Below the pieces are notes generated by a model. The model did not search any database and was not told where the DNA came from. It saw only the letters and a list, made by a program, of their open reading frames with translations. This document shows positions 18,713-28,879 of a DNA stretch of 64,000 bases, piece after piece. Position numbers and translations under genes: made by a program. This DNA is from Acidobacteriota bacterium. Lineage in GTDB: Bacteria; Acidobacteriota; Terriglobia; Acidiferrales; UBA7541. Position 1 is the first letter of the stretch; each line of letters opens with the position of its first letter. The stretch covers positions 41,505 through 105,504 of the forward strand of contig QHYZ01000057.1 of the NCBI GenBank assembly GCA_003225295.1, read 5' to 3'.

Positions 18713-21211
18713 ATGACCGAAGACCACACGCAAGATTCACAACTCCTCGAGTTCCTCCTGACCCTCTTGCGCGATCTGAAATACGCGGTCCGCTCGCTTG
18801 CTCGTGTCAAGGGGCTTGCCGTCACCGTGGTGCTCACGCTGGCGCTGGGCATCGGCGCCAACGCCGCCATCTTCAGCGTGGTGCGCGGTGTGCTGCTGCG
18901 GCCGCTCGTCAACCGCGACGAGGACCGGCTGATCTACATCCGCCAAAGTGCGCGCGGCATCGGCGCCGACAACGTTGCGTTCTCCGTGCCGGAAATTCAG
19001 GATCTGCGCGCACGCGTCAAAACGCTGAGCGCGTTCGGCGACTTCTCCACCATCGGCTTCACCATGGTCGGCCTTGGCGAGCCGCGCGAGGTGCGTGCCG
19101 GCGTCGTCGGCGGATCGTATTTCGAGGTGATGGGGCTGCACCCAGTGCTTGGCCGACTGCTCGACGCGCGGGACGATGGCCCCAACGCCGCCGGCGCGGC
19201 CGTGCTGACCTACCGTTTCTGGAAGACCGGGCTCAACAGCGATCCGTCCGTTCTCGGCAAAACGGTCAGGCTCGGCACGCGCTCGGCCACTATCGTCGGC
19301 GTGTTGGAACCGGCGGTACCGTATCCGGCGGAGACCGAGATCATCGCCAACGTGGTGACCAGCCCGCATCATCTGTCAGCCACCATGGTGACCGGCCGCG
19401 TCCATCGGATGACTGAGCTATTCGGCCGGCTCGCTCCCGGCGCGGATCTCGCGTCGGCGCGCGCCGAGCTGCGCGCCGTTCATGGGGCGATCGTTAAAGA
19501 ACACCCCGAAGCGTATTCGGCGAAAGCGGACTTCCAGATCGACGCCGTGCTGATGCGCGACCAGATCACTTCGCGCGCGCGGACGGTGCTGCTGGTGCTG
19601 CTGGCTGCCTCAGCGCTGGTGTTCGTCATTGCGTGTTCCAACGTTGCCAACCTGATTCTCTCGCGGACGGTTCGGCGCGAAGGCGAGCTGGCGATCCGGG
19701 CGGCGCTCGGCGCAAGCCGCAGCGCGCTGCGGCGTACGCTGCTGGCCGAAAGCCTGCTGCTCTGCGGAGCTGGAGCGACACTCGGAGTGCTGAGCGCGCG
19801 GCCGATGGTGGCCATCCTGGCCCGGTACGCGGCGCGCTTCTCGGTGCGAGCGCTGGATCTGACGGTGGACTCCAGCATGCTGTGGGTCGGAGCGGTGCTG
19901 GCGGTCGCCGCGGCGGTGCTTTTGGCATATGTCCCGCACCTGCCGTCGGCCGATACGTCGAATGGATTGGGCCTATCGAATGGCAGTCTGCGGATCACTG
20001 GCAGCACGAGTCGCCGGCTACGCGTCTTTGCCGTGACTCAAATCGCAGCGTCCTTCGTGCTGCTGGCCGGCGCCAGCATGTTGCTTAAGACACTGCTCGC
20101 GTTGCAAACCGCGCAGACCGGCCTCGACACGCGCCACGTGCTCGCAATCAACGTACCGGCGATTTCCTACGGACGGACGCCCGATCAGATCACCGCTTTT
20201 TACAAAGAATCCATGCGGCGCATTACGCAGTTGCCCAGCGTGGATCGCGTCGCCTTTGGCATCGTCGTTCCTTGGCGCGACGCCGGCAGCTTCGGTCCCG
20301 GCTTCGAGTTTTCGGCGGACGGTCACGTGCGGGCGTCCGGCGAAGAAGATCCGCGAGCGCAGTTGCGGACCATCTCGCCAGGATTTTTTGCGGCCCTGGG
20401 CGTCCCGATGATCGCCGGACGCGACTTCAACGACGCCGATCGCCTAGGCGGTGAGTCGGTCGTCATCGTGAGCCAGAGTCTGGCGCAGCGGATGTTTCCC
20501 AATCAGGATGCGGTTAACCGCCACATTATGTGGACCGATCCGGTGATGAAGTTCATCGACATCAGCGCGGCACCCCGGCGCATCGTCGGCGTCGCAGCCG
20601 ACGTGGACGACGAACACGTGGTGCCGGGCCCGACCTTGACCGTATACCACCCCTTCGAGCAGCAGGAGATTTGGGGAGGCCGTCTGTTCGTTCACGTAAG
20701 CGCGAATCCGTACGCTCTGGTGACCCCGATCACTCGCATTATCCGGGACATGTCCGTGGACCAGCCGGTCGAGCGCGCGGCGACGCTCGAAGACGTCCGC
20801 GCAGAGGTGCTCACGCCAGACCGGCTGAACACGCTAGTGTTCGGCGGCTTCGCCGCCGTCGCCCTGGCAATCGCGGTGGTCGGCGTGGCCGGCGTGCTGG
20901 CATTTTCGGTCAGTGGGCGGACACGTGAATTCGGTATCCGGCTGGCGATCGGATCGCAGCCCCGGCATCTCCTAACGGGTGTCATCGCCGAGGGCGCAGT
21001 GATGGCGTCGGCCGGCGTCGCGGCAGGCGCGGTATGCGGGTTCGCGCTGGCGCGTCTGGCGGGCAGCTATTTCCAGGACGTGCACATGCCGGGTGCCGTG
21101 CCGGTGACCGGCTCGGCGGCCGTGCTGCTGGCCGCAGCAGTGGTTGCATCGGTGGTGCCGGCGGCGCGCGCCGCACGCGTCGACGTCATGCAGGCGCTGC
21201 GATCAGACTGA
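18713..21211 (+). CDS. MacB/FtsX-like orphan permease (ADOP family)
   Basis: 832 residues. The N-terminus LRDLKYAVRSLARVKG plus [20 protein letters not shown] is the first membrane segment. A MacB-type periplasmic domain follows (about 80-270). Three membrane helices around 285-420 include VFVIACSNVANLILSRTVRR. A second periplasmic domain and three final helices end in ARAARVDVMQALRSD. This is the duplicated layout of the acidobacterial orphan permease family, which lacks an attached ATPase gene. AGGAGG precedes the ATG. It is close to the permease at 40286-42766 along its length (shared VLLRPLVNRDE-like and TMVGLGEPR). The transported substrate is unknown; efflux or lipoprotein handling is inferred. 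Confidence 0.92.
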   Translation: MTEDHTQDSQLLEFLLTLLRDLKYAVRSLARVKGLAVTVVLTLALGIGANAAIFSVVRGVLLRPLVNRDEDRLIYIRQSARGIGADNVAFSVPEIQDLRARVKTLSAFGDFSTIGFTMVGLGEPREVRAGVVGGSYFEVMGLHPVLGRLLDARDDGPNAAGAAVLTYRFWKTGLNSDPSVLGKTVRLGTRSATIVGVLEPAVPYPAETEIIANVVTSPHHLSATMVTGRVHRMTELFGRLAPGADLASARAELRAVHGAIVKEHPEAYSAKADFQIDAVLMRDQITSRARTVLLVLLAASALVFVIACSNVANLILSRTVRREGELAIRAALGASRSALRRTLLAESLLLCGAGATLGVLSARPMVAILARYAARFSVRALDLTVDSSMLWVGAVLAVAAAVLLAYVPHLPSADTSNGLGLSNGSLRITGSTSRRLRVFAVTQIAASFVLLAGASMLLKTLLALQTAQTGLDTRHVLAINVPAISYGRTPDQITAFYKESMRRITQLPSVDRVAFGIVVPWRDAGSFGPGFEFSADGHVRASGEEDPRAQLRTISPGFFAALGVPMIAGRDFNDADRLGGESVVIVSQSLAQRMFPNQDAVNRHIMWTDPVMKFIDISAAPRRIVGVAADVDDEHVVPGPTLTVYHPFEQQEIWGGRLFVHVSANPYALVTPITRIIRDMSVDQPVERAATLEDVRAEVLTPDRLNTLVFGGFAAVALAIAVVGVAGVLAFSVSGRTREFGIRLAIGSQPRHLLTGVIAEGAVMASAGVAAGAVCGFALARLAGSYFQDVHMPGAVPVTGSAAVLLAAAVVASVVPAARAARVDVMQALRSD

Positions 21212-21251
21212 AACAGGCCGTACGCTTTCCTCCCACCGGCCGCTTCACGAC

Positions 21252-22832
21252 CTACACCCGCATACGATCGGCGATTCGCTCCGCAAGGGCGCTGATCGTG
21301 CGCGAGGGATTTACACCCAGCGGTTTGGGAATAATTGCACCGTCGGCAACGTAGAGATTCTTGTATCCAAACACTTCGCCTTCGTGATTGACGACGCCGT
21401 CATTGGGCGTCGCGGCCATATTGCAGCCTCCCAGGGGATGCGGAGTAATCAGTTCGTGTGAAAGTGCCCAAGTTGGCAAGGGAAACGGATGGCCGTCGGT
21501 AGCCTCCGCAAGTGTATGATGCCGCTTTTCGATGGTTTTAAACAACGGCAGCGAACGCGTGATGTCCCACTTCAAATCCAAGGTTCCGTTGGTTAGCAAT
21601 AATTCGCCATCCCCCGCATCGACTCCTTGAGCGAACCAGGGCATCATATGCTTGAAAACGTCGAAATTGGCGGCAAATAAAGTCAAATGCTGGAGCAGGG
21701 ACTTCATATTGAACCCTTCAAGAAGATGGCTTTCACTTGGTTGTTTTCGTACGCGGTTGAGCAAAGCTTCAAAATATTTGTTCATCACGTTGGGGGTGCC
21801 GCCGTCTTGAATCCAGTAAGTCTTCCCGTTGTCGCTGGCATCGAGGTAATCGATCACTGCGCCAATGGTCGTTCCGCGATCGGGCCAGAGCGTGCGACGC
21901 AAATACATCGCTGGCGTGAGAAAGTCGCCGTTGCTGCTCCAGTGTTTGCCTAAGGAAGGACTGAGACCAGGCAGGGTACGGTGAATGTCCCTGCATTGCA
22001 GCAGAAGTTCCGTGGAACCCATCGATCCGGCGGCGAGGATCACACGCTCAGCCGTGGTGGAACCCGGAACGGAGCCGCCATTCTTGAATTCCTGGTGGTA
22101 GACGCGGTAACCGCCGGCGATGGCCTCAATTTTGGTGACCAGATGGAGGGGGCGAATCTCGGCTCCATTCTTGTCGGCAATATGCAGATAGTTCTTGTCT
22201 AAAGTGTTTTTTGCATCTGCTCGGCAGCCAATATCGCACTCTCCCAAATGGGCGCAAGTTCCCTGCTCTACGCCGTGCTTGTTGGTGAAGCGCTTGCTGT
22301 TCTTGAGGTTGGGCTCGGTATCGAAGTCATAGACGAGATTGCTGTCAAATGAAACGGCGAGCTTGGCGGGGCGGAAACGCTGGCTCTGCCCCAGTTTGTC
22401 TGCCGCCTCCTTCATCAAGCGAACGCGGGGGCTCCACTGATTCTGCGGCACTTCGTGAATGTCTAAAACGTCAGCGACGGTCGCGTAGTAGGACTGAAGT
22501 ACGGCGAAGGTGATCTCCGGAGGCCAGCCAGATTCAAATACGGACTCTGGTGGAACTGCGGAAACGTTAGCGTAGATCAGGGATCCCCCGCCCACACCGG
22601 CTCCAGCAATTACTGCCATACCTTTGAAGCGACGCAAATCTGTCCAGCCGTGGTATTGCTCGGGGTCCACGTGGCTCCAAATCCACTCGTCTTGCGGTTC
22701 TCGAGGGTAGGTGGTGCGGTCCCATTTCTTGCCGCGCTCTAGCACCAAGACCTTCTTGCCCTTTTCGGCCAGACGGCACGAAGTAACAGCGCCACCGAAA
22801 CCACTGCCAATCACGATTACGTCAAAATCCAT
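21252..22832 (-). CDS. GMC-family FAD oxidoreductase (cholesterol-oxidase-like)
   Basis: 526 residues. The FAD dinucleotide fold is at the start (DVIVIGSGFGGAVTSCRLAEKG), with a second FAD segment GAGVGGGSLIYANV at about 92-105. A Cys-rich stretch GTCAHLGECDIGCRADAKNT follows at about 196. The C-terminal GMC_oxred_C part has ITPHPLGGCNMA and YVADGAIIPKPLGVNPSRTI. This layout matches bacterial cholesterol oxidase-type GMC enzymes, which act on sterols or other hydrophobic alcohols. There is no signal peptide, so it is probably cytoplasmic. The real substrate is not known. It converges with the ADOP permease 40 nt away, with no clear terminator between them. Confidence 0.88.
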   Translation of the reverse strand: MDFDVIVIGSGFGGAVTSCRLAEKGKKVLVLERGKKWDRTTYPREPQDEWIWSHVDPEQYHGWTDLRRFKGMAVIAGAGVGGGSLIYANVSAVPPESVFESGWPPEITFAVLQSYYATVADVLDIHEVPQNQWSPRVRLMKEAADKLGQSQRFRPAKLAVSFDSNLVYDFDTEPNLKNSKRFTNKHGVEQGTCAHLGECDIGCRADAKNTLDKNYLHIADKNGAEIRPLHLVTKIEAIAGGYRVYHQEFKNGGSVPGSTTAERVILAAGSMGSTELLLQCRDIHRTLPGLSPSLGKHWSSNGDFLTPAMYLRRTLWPDRGTTIGAVIDYLDASDNGKTYWIQDGGTPNVMNKYFEALLNRVRKQPSESHLLEGFNMKSLLQHLTLFAANFDVFKHMMPWFAQGVDAGDGELLLTNGTLDLKWDITRSLPLFKTIEKRHHTLAEATDGHPFPLPTWALSHELITPHPLGGCNMAATPNDGVVNHEGEVFGYKNLYVADGAIIPKPLGVNPSRTISALAERIADRMRV

Positions 22833-23365
22833 CTGGCACCTCCACTGAAATGGATGGAAGACAAAGTCTTGAGTATATGGCGGAATGAAATCTGTTCCTT
22901 ATTTTTTCAGTGGCCAACTCTAAGCACATAAACAGCGCATGTAGTGCAGCGACACGAGCTTGCTCAACATTCTTTCGCCTCAAGCCGTTGCATCCGGGAG
23001 AAGACCAGCGGCTGGAAACAGCGCATTCGACATCGGAACGCCGTGAAATCCACTCCTGAGTACGCCAGTACGTACAGGTATGTTGGAAGTAGTTCACAGT
23101 GAAACTGTGACGGAAGAGGCGCCAGTCGTCGGCAAAGTACGCCATTGGGTGTGGTTGGGCCACCAGTTGCGACAGCTTTTGTCAAATAGTGGCCACGACG
23201 GTATGAAGCGGCCCCAGACGAGTACAACGCGTCACAGCTCACAACCGTGTCTGCGAGCCCTGGACGCGCGAGCCCGATGCGCGATGTCACGGGCATTGGA
23301 GAACTCGTCTCTACCACCGGTGGCTTGCAGTCCGTCTCACTGATGCGCTTCACCAGCGGGCAGCG
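22833..23365. other. intergenic region upstream of the GMC gene
   Basis: No supported gene. It contains a 17-nt perfect hairpin, TCACAGT-GAA-ACTGTGA (23094-23110), about 260 nt upstream of the GMC start. This could be an operator or a small stem-loop. The right part may still hold degraded 5' sequence of the propeller relic that follows. Confidence 0.4.
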
Positions 23366-24543
23366 GGACCTGCTTTCCACTATCCTTTGTGGGCGCCCGA
23401 CGCTGCATTCATCTACTTCGTTCAGGGCTCCCTCCCAGACAAATTGGACATCTGGCGTATCACTCCAGCCGGCGGGATCCCGGAGCGGATCACCTCGCAC
23501 TTTGGGCGCGTGAGTCATCCGGTCGTATTGGATGGGCGGACGCTGATGTACCTCGCTAGCGATCCTGATGGTTCGGGGCCGTGGCTTTATAGCGTGGACG
23601 TCCAGCGCCGTATTCCTCACCGGCTGACGTCTGGCCTTGACCGGTACACGTCGCTGGCGGCCAGTGCTGACGGTCGCCGTCTGGTTGTCACGCGCGCAGG
23701 TCCGAAGAGAAATCTCTGGCGCTTGCGGATCGCTGCCTCACCCACCGTTGGGTCGGCTGCTCGAGTCGCGCTGACGACCAGCACAGGGTTCTCCCCACGG
23801 CTGGGTCCAGATTATCTTCTGTAGTTTCTGCCACCGGCACGAGCGAGAGTATCTGGAAGCTCGCCAACGGCACTGGCACGGAGTTGTGGAGTGGTCAGGG
23901 AGCACGGGTCCTTGGCCGCCCGGCAATCTCCTCCGATGGACGGTATGTCGCATTCTCGGTCCGGCAACACGGGCAGACACTCTTGTACGTGATGCAGGCC
24001 GACGGGGCGAACGCGCGGATTGTGACCGATTCGCTCAACCTGCAGGGCTCTCCGGCATGGGCGCCCGACGGCCAATCGATCACCTCGGCGGTGGACGATC
24101 ACGGCGTCCCGCACCTCTTCCGCGTACCGGTCGATGGTCGCTCCCCCGCTCTTTTTGTCCAGGAGTACTCGGTCGATCCCGCGTGGGCGCCCGACGGGCG
24201 CTTCGTGGTCTACTCGGGACCCGACATCGGCACCACGTTTTCGGTGAAAGCCGTCACGGCTCAGGCCGCAGCGCATCCCCTGCCGGCTCTGACCCTGACT
24301 CGGGGAGCTCGACACCTGGCATTCCTGCCTGGGGGACGGGCAATCGTGCTGCTGCGAGGAGAGGTTCAACATAAGAATCTCTGGCTCATCGACCTGGAGA
24401 CGGGCGCCGAGCGGCAGTTGACCAACCTCACTCCCGACTTCGACATTCGCGACTTCGACATCTCGCCAGACGGCCGCGAAGTTGTCCTTGAACGAGCGCA
24501 GGAGCACTCGGATGTGATGCTGCTGGATCTCCCCCGACCATAA
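23366..24543 (+). pseudogene. TolB/WD40-like beta-propeller relic, frameshifted and N-truncated
   Basis: Homology becomes readable at AFHYPLWAPDAAFIYFVQG and runs as propeller blades (DKLDIWRITPAGGIPERIT, VSHPVVLDGRTLMYLA) to GPDYLL, then a stop at 23822-23824. The expected continuation VSATGTSESIWKLANGTG is in the next frame and is open to 24543 (SPDGREVVLERAQEHSDVML). A single-base deletion at about 23823 explains the break. In intact relatives such propellers follow a winged-helix or kinase domain; none is seen here, so the 5' half is lost. Confidence 0.78.
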
Positions 24544-24740
24544 TCCACCCAGCTGCGCGGGCAGCGTTGGCTCTTGGCGGATCACGTTGAAGTGTGCGAG
24601 GAAAGAAACTCGCCGCACAATGATGCGAGCGTCATCCCTTCGCCCGGCCGCCTACCTTGCACAATCCCGGCGCGGTTTATGGCGGTGACAGCTTCAAACC
24701 AAAAAGCCCAATCCGCCCGGCGCGTGTGGCGCGGTCCGCA

Positions 24741-26141
24741 TCACGGACCTCGGCCCCCTTCTCGGTAACCACCACTGAGCACCGATCTCGCCATGGAGCC
24801 GACCCCTATTCTAAATTTTCCAAAGAAGGTCATCCTGCCGCGTTCCACACAGCGTTGAAATGTTTGCTGCAAAAACCACAGCATGCCTCCCGAGAACAAA
24901 AGCACTATCAGCCAGCGGAACGCCGTGGCCAACAAGGCGGCGGTAAGGACCGGCCATTCGAATCGGAATTGACCAAGGACGCGTGCGCGGTCCAGCATCC
25001 AATGCCAGCTGGTATGAGCGACCAACGCCGACAGGATGATGGTGCCCATGCGTTCCGCAACAGCGTAACGGAAGAAGAGCTGCAGCACGGGGATGAGCAC
25101 AATGAGCACTACGAGCTGGCCTAGTTCGACGCCGACATTGAAGGACAGCAGCGAGGTCAGCAAATGCGCTCCGGCGAACTGCAGCGACTCCCGCAAGGCA
25201 AACGAGAAACCAAATCCGTGTACCAGGCCGAAGCCAAAGGCCATCATCCAGCGGCGCTGTAGGGTGCTGTCACCAGCAATGTTTTCGAGCGCCATATAGA
25301 CGATGGAAATGGCAATCAGCGTTTCGATCAGCGGCGGAAACCAGAGAAAATTCGGTGCGAGGTTGTAGGCCGAGGCGATCAGCGTAATGGAATGCGCGAT
25401 GGTGAATGCGGTAACGACCGGGATGAGCGCGCCGAGGCGACGGAAGGGGATCACCAGGCAAAGCAGAAACAGCAGATGGTCGGTGCCGTCCAGAATGTGG
25501 AAGAATCCTAGGTCCACAAAGCGGAGGGCCGCCTGGTGCCATTGCGGGTCGAGCCGGACCAGGCCGGGATCGCCGATGAATTCGAAAGCGCGAACCCCGC
25601 CGCTGGCCGGCAGAAACCGAAGAACAGTGACCACGCGAAGGCCCAGCCTCGCAAGCGCCGGGTGGATGGAAAACCGGGATTGCTCCGACTGGATTGGGAA
25701 TTCGAACAACACGTCGATCATGGTCTGGTCCCAGTAGACGCTTGTGTCGTTTGAAAGCGGCGGCCCGGCCATGTGGGCCAACGCATCCTCGTAAGAAGCG
25801 AAGGAGCGGTCCGACGGAAGCGAGATGCGCGTCGCAAGGATTTGGGGTTTCGAAAGGCGGGAATCGCCTTCGAAGACTTCTATGAAGTCGGCGATCCAGA
25901 GCGTGGCGGCGCCGGGGAGTACGTCTCCGACTCGACGGAGATCGAGATAGCCGGGCCCGCGCTCGGGAAAATTGATATCGCGCATGGCTTTGAGCGGAAC
26001 ACGCACGAGGAGATGGAGCCGATTGCCCTGCGATCTGACAAATGCCTGGACGATGACATCGTTCGGGATGTCGTGCGCGGCTGCGCTACTTGGAAAAAAC
26101 AAATATAGACTGGCCAGCAACGCGACAAAGATGCGAGGCAT
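24741..26141 (-). CDS. HupE/UreJ-like membrane protein
   Basis: 466 residues. A signal peptide (MPRIFVALLASLYLFFPSSA) precedes a soluble N-terminal half (to about residue 210). A membrane half with six or seven helices follows and carries the family core FFHILDGTDHLLFLLCLVIP and TAFTIAHSITLIASAYNL, then GFGLVHGFGFSFAL. The His and Asp residues in these helices suggest a metal or proton path. HupE-type proteins are linked to nickel/cobalt transport, but this long fused form is of unknown role. It is last in a same-strand group with the cupin gene (11 nt away) and the propeller gene. Confidence 0.85.
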   Translation of the reverse strand: MPRIFVALLASLYLFFPSSAAAHDIPNDVIVQAFVRSQGNRLHLLVRVPLKAMRDINFPERGPGYLDLRRVGDVLPGAATLWIADFIEVFEGDSRLSKPQILATRISLPSDRSFASYEDALAHMAGPPLSNDTSVYWDQTMIDVLFEFPIQSEQSRFSIHPALARLGLRVVTVLRFLPASGGVRAFEFIGDPGLVRLDPQWHQAALRFVDLGFFHILDGTDHLLFLLCLVIPFRRLGALIPVVTAFTIAHSITLIASAYNLAPNFLWFPPLIETLIAISIVYMALENIAGDSTLQRRWMMAFGFGLVHGFGFSFALRESLQFAGAHLLTSLLSFNVGVELGQLVVLIVLIPVLQLFFRYAVAERMGTIILSALVAHTSWHWMLDRARVLGQFRFEWPVLTAALLATAFRWLIVLLFSGGMLWFLQQTFQRCVERGRMTFFGKFRIGVGSMARSVLSGGYREGGRGP

Positions 26142-26152
26142 GGGAGTGCCGC

Positions 26153-26743
26153 CTACTTGGCGGTGTAGCCCGCGGGTAATATTTTGTGGGGATCGACCCG
26201 CACAACAAGGTAGACGATCTGGTCCGTGACGATTTCGCTGAACCAGTGCGGAGTGTTTGGCGGAATGATGACCACGTCACCGGGAGCGAGCTTGCGGCTC
26301 ACGCCACCCTGAATAGCAGTGCCGCCCGTGCTGGGGCCGTTGAGCACTTTTACGACTGGGCTCTCCGCCGGAACCTCCCTTGGATTCTCCAGTGTCCCGC
26401 CCGTTACAAGAGTACCGTTCCCCTCAATCACGTGATAGACCTCGGTGATCTGGCTGTGCTCGATGCCGCTGGGAGCGTCTTTGCCGGAAGTCTTAGCGCG
26501 ATGGACAACGCCGATGCTGACATTGTATTCACCGTTGACACTCACAACGCGGATGGCTTGATCGCTGACGCGATCCGCCTCCGTCTTTTGCACCATGGCT
26601 TGCACTTCTGCGCTGCTAACGTCCGTGGCGGTTCCGCGTGGCAGGTGCGGAGCAGGACTTGCCGTTTGCTCCGGCAAACTTGTCGGAATGGCAATCGCCA
26701 ACACGAATGCGAATGCCAGAAAACTCAGTACAACTCTTTGCAT
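26153..26743 (-). CDS. exported cupin-domain protein
   Basis: From ATG 26743 (AAGGAGG just upstream) it has 196 residues and a signal peptide (MQRVVLSFLAFAFVLAIAIP). The mature part has a cupin barrel: NVSIGVVHRAK, then HSQITEVYHVIEGNGTLVTGG with His and Glu in metal-ligand positions, and LAPGDVVIIPPNTPHWFSEI with the second-motif His. The enzymatic role is unknown. It lies between a propeller protein and a HupE-like membrane protein on one strand, with gaps of 37 and 11 nt, so the three are probably co-expressed and act in the periplasm or envelope. Confidence 0.87.
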   Translation of the reverse strand: MQRVVLSFLAFAFVLAIAIPTSLPEQTASPAPHLPRGTATDVSSAEVQAMVQKTEADRVSDQAIRVVSVNGEYNVSIGVVHRAKTSGKDAPSGIEHSQITEVYHVIEGNGTLVTGGTLENPREVPAESPVVKVLNGPSTGGTAIQGGVSRKLAPGDVVIIPPNTPHWFSEIVTDQIVYLVVRVDPHKILPAGYTAK

Positions 26744-26780
26744 GATGCCCTCCTTCGGGGAATGAGCTTGATTGGGCGGC

Positions 26781-27983
26781 TCACCTGCTGGACTTTGGCC
26801 ACACGACACCCTGGTCTTTTTTCGTGGCCGGGGCCATGCCTTTGTAAACGAATTTCTGGACGCGCTGGCCACGATAGGTCTCGGTGGTGAAGAGGTCGCC
26901 TTTCGAATTGGCGGCGATGCTGTGCACGGCATAGAATTGGCCGGGCTGGCGCCCGCCGTCGCCGAAGCTGGTCAGGATTTCAAGTGTATCGCGGAGCAGC
27001 ACGTAGATTTTCTCATTCGAGCCGTCGGCCAGGAAAATGTATTTCTGCTGGGGATCCTTGGAGAAGGCGATGTCCCAGACCGATCCGTCACCGAGAGTTT
27101 TTGTGGCAATGAAGGCTTCTTTTACAAAAGTGCCGTCTTTTTTGAACACCTGGATGCGGTCGTTTGGACGGTCGCAAACGTAGAGCAGGCGGTCATTCGA
27201 AAGCTCTGCGCAGTGAACTGGCGTGCGGAACTGCTGGGCAGGCGGCGCGTCCGGATTGTAGGGGCCGAGGTTGGTGTCGTCGGGTTTCTTGCCGTAGGCG
27301 CCCCAGTGGCGCTTGTATTTTCCGGTTTCCGCGTCATAGACAATCACGCGGTGATTGCCGTAACCATCGGCGACATACAATTCATCGGTAGCTTTATCCA
27401 CAAACAATTTCGCGGGTCCCTTCAAGTTCTCGGTGTCATTGCTGCCCAGGCTCTTGCCCGGATGGCCGATTTGCATGAGGAATTTGCCACTCTGCGTAAA
27501 TTTCAGGACCATGTTGTCGTGGTAAGCCTTGGGATCGGGGCCGCGGCTGTTACCGCCAATCCAAACGTTGCCTTTGTAATCGACGGTGATCCCGTGGTTC
27601 GAATCCGGCCAATCGTAACCCGCGCCCGGGCCGCCCCAGTGCCCGATGAGGTTGCCTTCTTCGTCGAACTCAAGAACGGGCGGAGCCGGAACGCAACACT
27701 CCGCCGCGGGCGGCTTCGCGGTGGCGTAAATTTCCATGGGCTCGTAGGTGTTCGTCCGATGCACGATCCAGATATGATCCTGGCCGTCCACGGCTACGCC
27801 GACGGTCATGCCCAGGATCCAATGGTTCGGAAGCGGCTTCGGCCACAAGGGGTCCACTTCAAACTGCGGCACCTCGTCACCAGCGGCGGCGACAGCTGCC
27901 CGCTTTTCGAGGACCGCAGAAATGATCCCCAGCCCCGTAAGAAGAGCGAAAAAGGCCGCGATTACATGAGATTTGCGTTTCAT
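26781..27983 (-). CDS. exported NHL/SMP-30-like six-bladed beta-propeller protein
   Basis: 400 residues with an N-terminal signal segment (VIAAFFALLTGLGIISAVL). Repeats of NHL type are visible: GVAVDGQDHIWIVHRTN, GITVDYKGNVWIGGNSRG, KLFVDKATDELYVADGYGNHR, and NDRLLYVCDRPNDRIQVFKKDG. Such proteins occur in soil bacteria as exported peptidyl-glycine-lyase-like or gluconolactonase-like folds. No catalytic set can be assigned here. It is first in the group with the cupin and HupE-like genes. Confidence 0.85.
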   Translation of the reverse strand: MKRKSHVIAAFFALLTGLGIISAVLEKRAAVAAAGDEVPQFEVDPLWPKPLPNHWILGMTVGVAVDGQDHIWIVHRTNTYEPMEIYATAKPPAAECCVPAPPVLEFDEEGNLIGHWGGPGAGYDWPDSNHGITVDYKGNVWIGGNSRGPDPKAYHDNMVLKFTQSGKFLMQIGHPGKSLGSNDTENLKGPAKLFVDKATDELYVADGYGNHRVIVYDAETGKYKRHWGAYGKKPDDTNLGPYNPDAPPAQQFRTPVHCAELSNDRLLYVCDRPNDRIQVFKKDGTFVKEAFIATKTLGDGSVWDIAFSKDPQQKYIFLADGSNEKIYVLLRDTLEILTSFGDGGRQPGQFYAVHSIAANSKGDLFTTETYRGQRVQKFVYKGMAPATKKDQGVVWPKSSR

Positions 27984-28585
27984 CGTTTTCCGCCACGCTC
28001 CGGTGCTGCCGGTGCGCGGTTATTGCGTACGCACCCGGATCTTCGGAGCTTGTCCCCGCTCACTGAGCGGATTGCCTCATGAGGTTCGAAAACGCGGTGC
28101 ATTCTACACCACTTGCCTTTCCGCGCGCGGAGGAAAACAATTTTCATCGCCTGAGCAAGGACGATGAAACTCTTCTCACCGGAAGCATCTGCGGGTCAAC
28201 TAGCTCTTAACGTAGCGAGGCCAGGCTGGCTTAGCAACTGAAGAAGGCGACCGGCGGATTCCACTTAAGTCCAGGACAAATGCAATCTGGTGCTGCGTGA
28301 GAACAATGAGGCGGTTGCCCCAAAGTTAGAAGGCCGCATTGGCGGCTCGGCGGGCATGCAGGCCGTGCTAAGTTTGTTGGCCGCTCGCAATGCGTTGCGA
28401 CCCTTGACTGGCGATGCCGCCGGGAACTCTAATCGCCAAGCTAACTGTGGCACGTAAATTGGTCATTGGCCACGCGGAAACATGTCGCCAGCTGTGGCAA
28501 ACTGTCTCCACTGATAAGATTCCTCTCCTATCGGCCGTGCGAGCAAACTATCCATCCGGGTCACGGGCATCATTCCCTCGTCCAT
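27984..28585. other. 602-nt intergenic region, no supported gene
   Basis: Both strands carry only short frames without recognisable domains. It lies between the propeller group and a toxin fragment and is probably degraded accessory DNA. I saw no clear promoter or terminator. Confidence 0.4.
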
Positions 28586-28780
28586 CTATGGGCGTGGCAG
28601 TACAAGACCGATTATTCGGGCAATCCTGGAAAAGTCCTTGTTGAGAATGCACACACTGGCGCGGTGTTCGACAGCAATGGCCCCAATCAGCGCGCCGATA
28701 GTCGCTAGAGTGACACCCTTCGCTCGCGCCACCCGAAAAATGGATGCCGCCTCTCGCCTATCCGCCCGGTTCGAGCCACA
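28586..28780 (-). pseudogene. VapC-type PIN-domain toxin, C-terminal fragment
   Basis: The last 64 codons read GSNRADRREAASIFRVARAK, then GVTLATIGALIGAIAVEHRA and SVCILNKDFSRIARIIGL. This is the end of a VapC nuclease, with the Asp of the NKDF region kept. The residue expected as Asp in xxDALIAA is Gly here. The N-terminal half with the first catalytic acidic residue is absent, and no VapB antitoxin gene is seen. It is a relic and cannot be an active PIN nuclease. Confidence 0.75.
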
Positions 28781-28879
28781 AAATACCTGCTTCGAATGTA
28801 TACTGGCGCGCATCGGAACCAGTTCCTTCCGCAAGATGTTGAAGTAAACGGTGCCCGAAAGTATGAGGTGGTAATGCGC

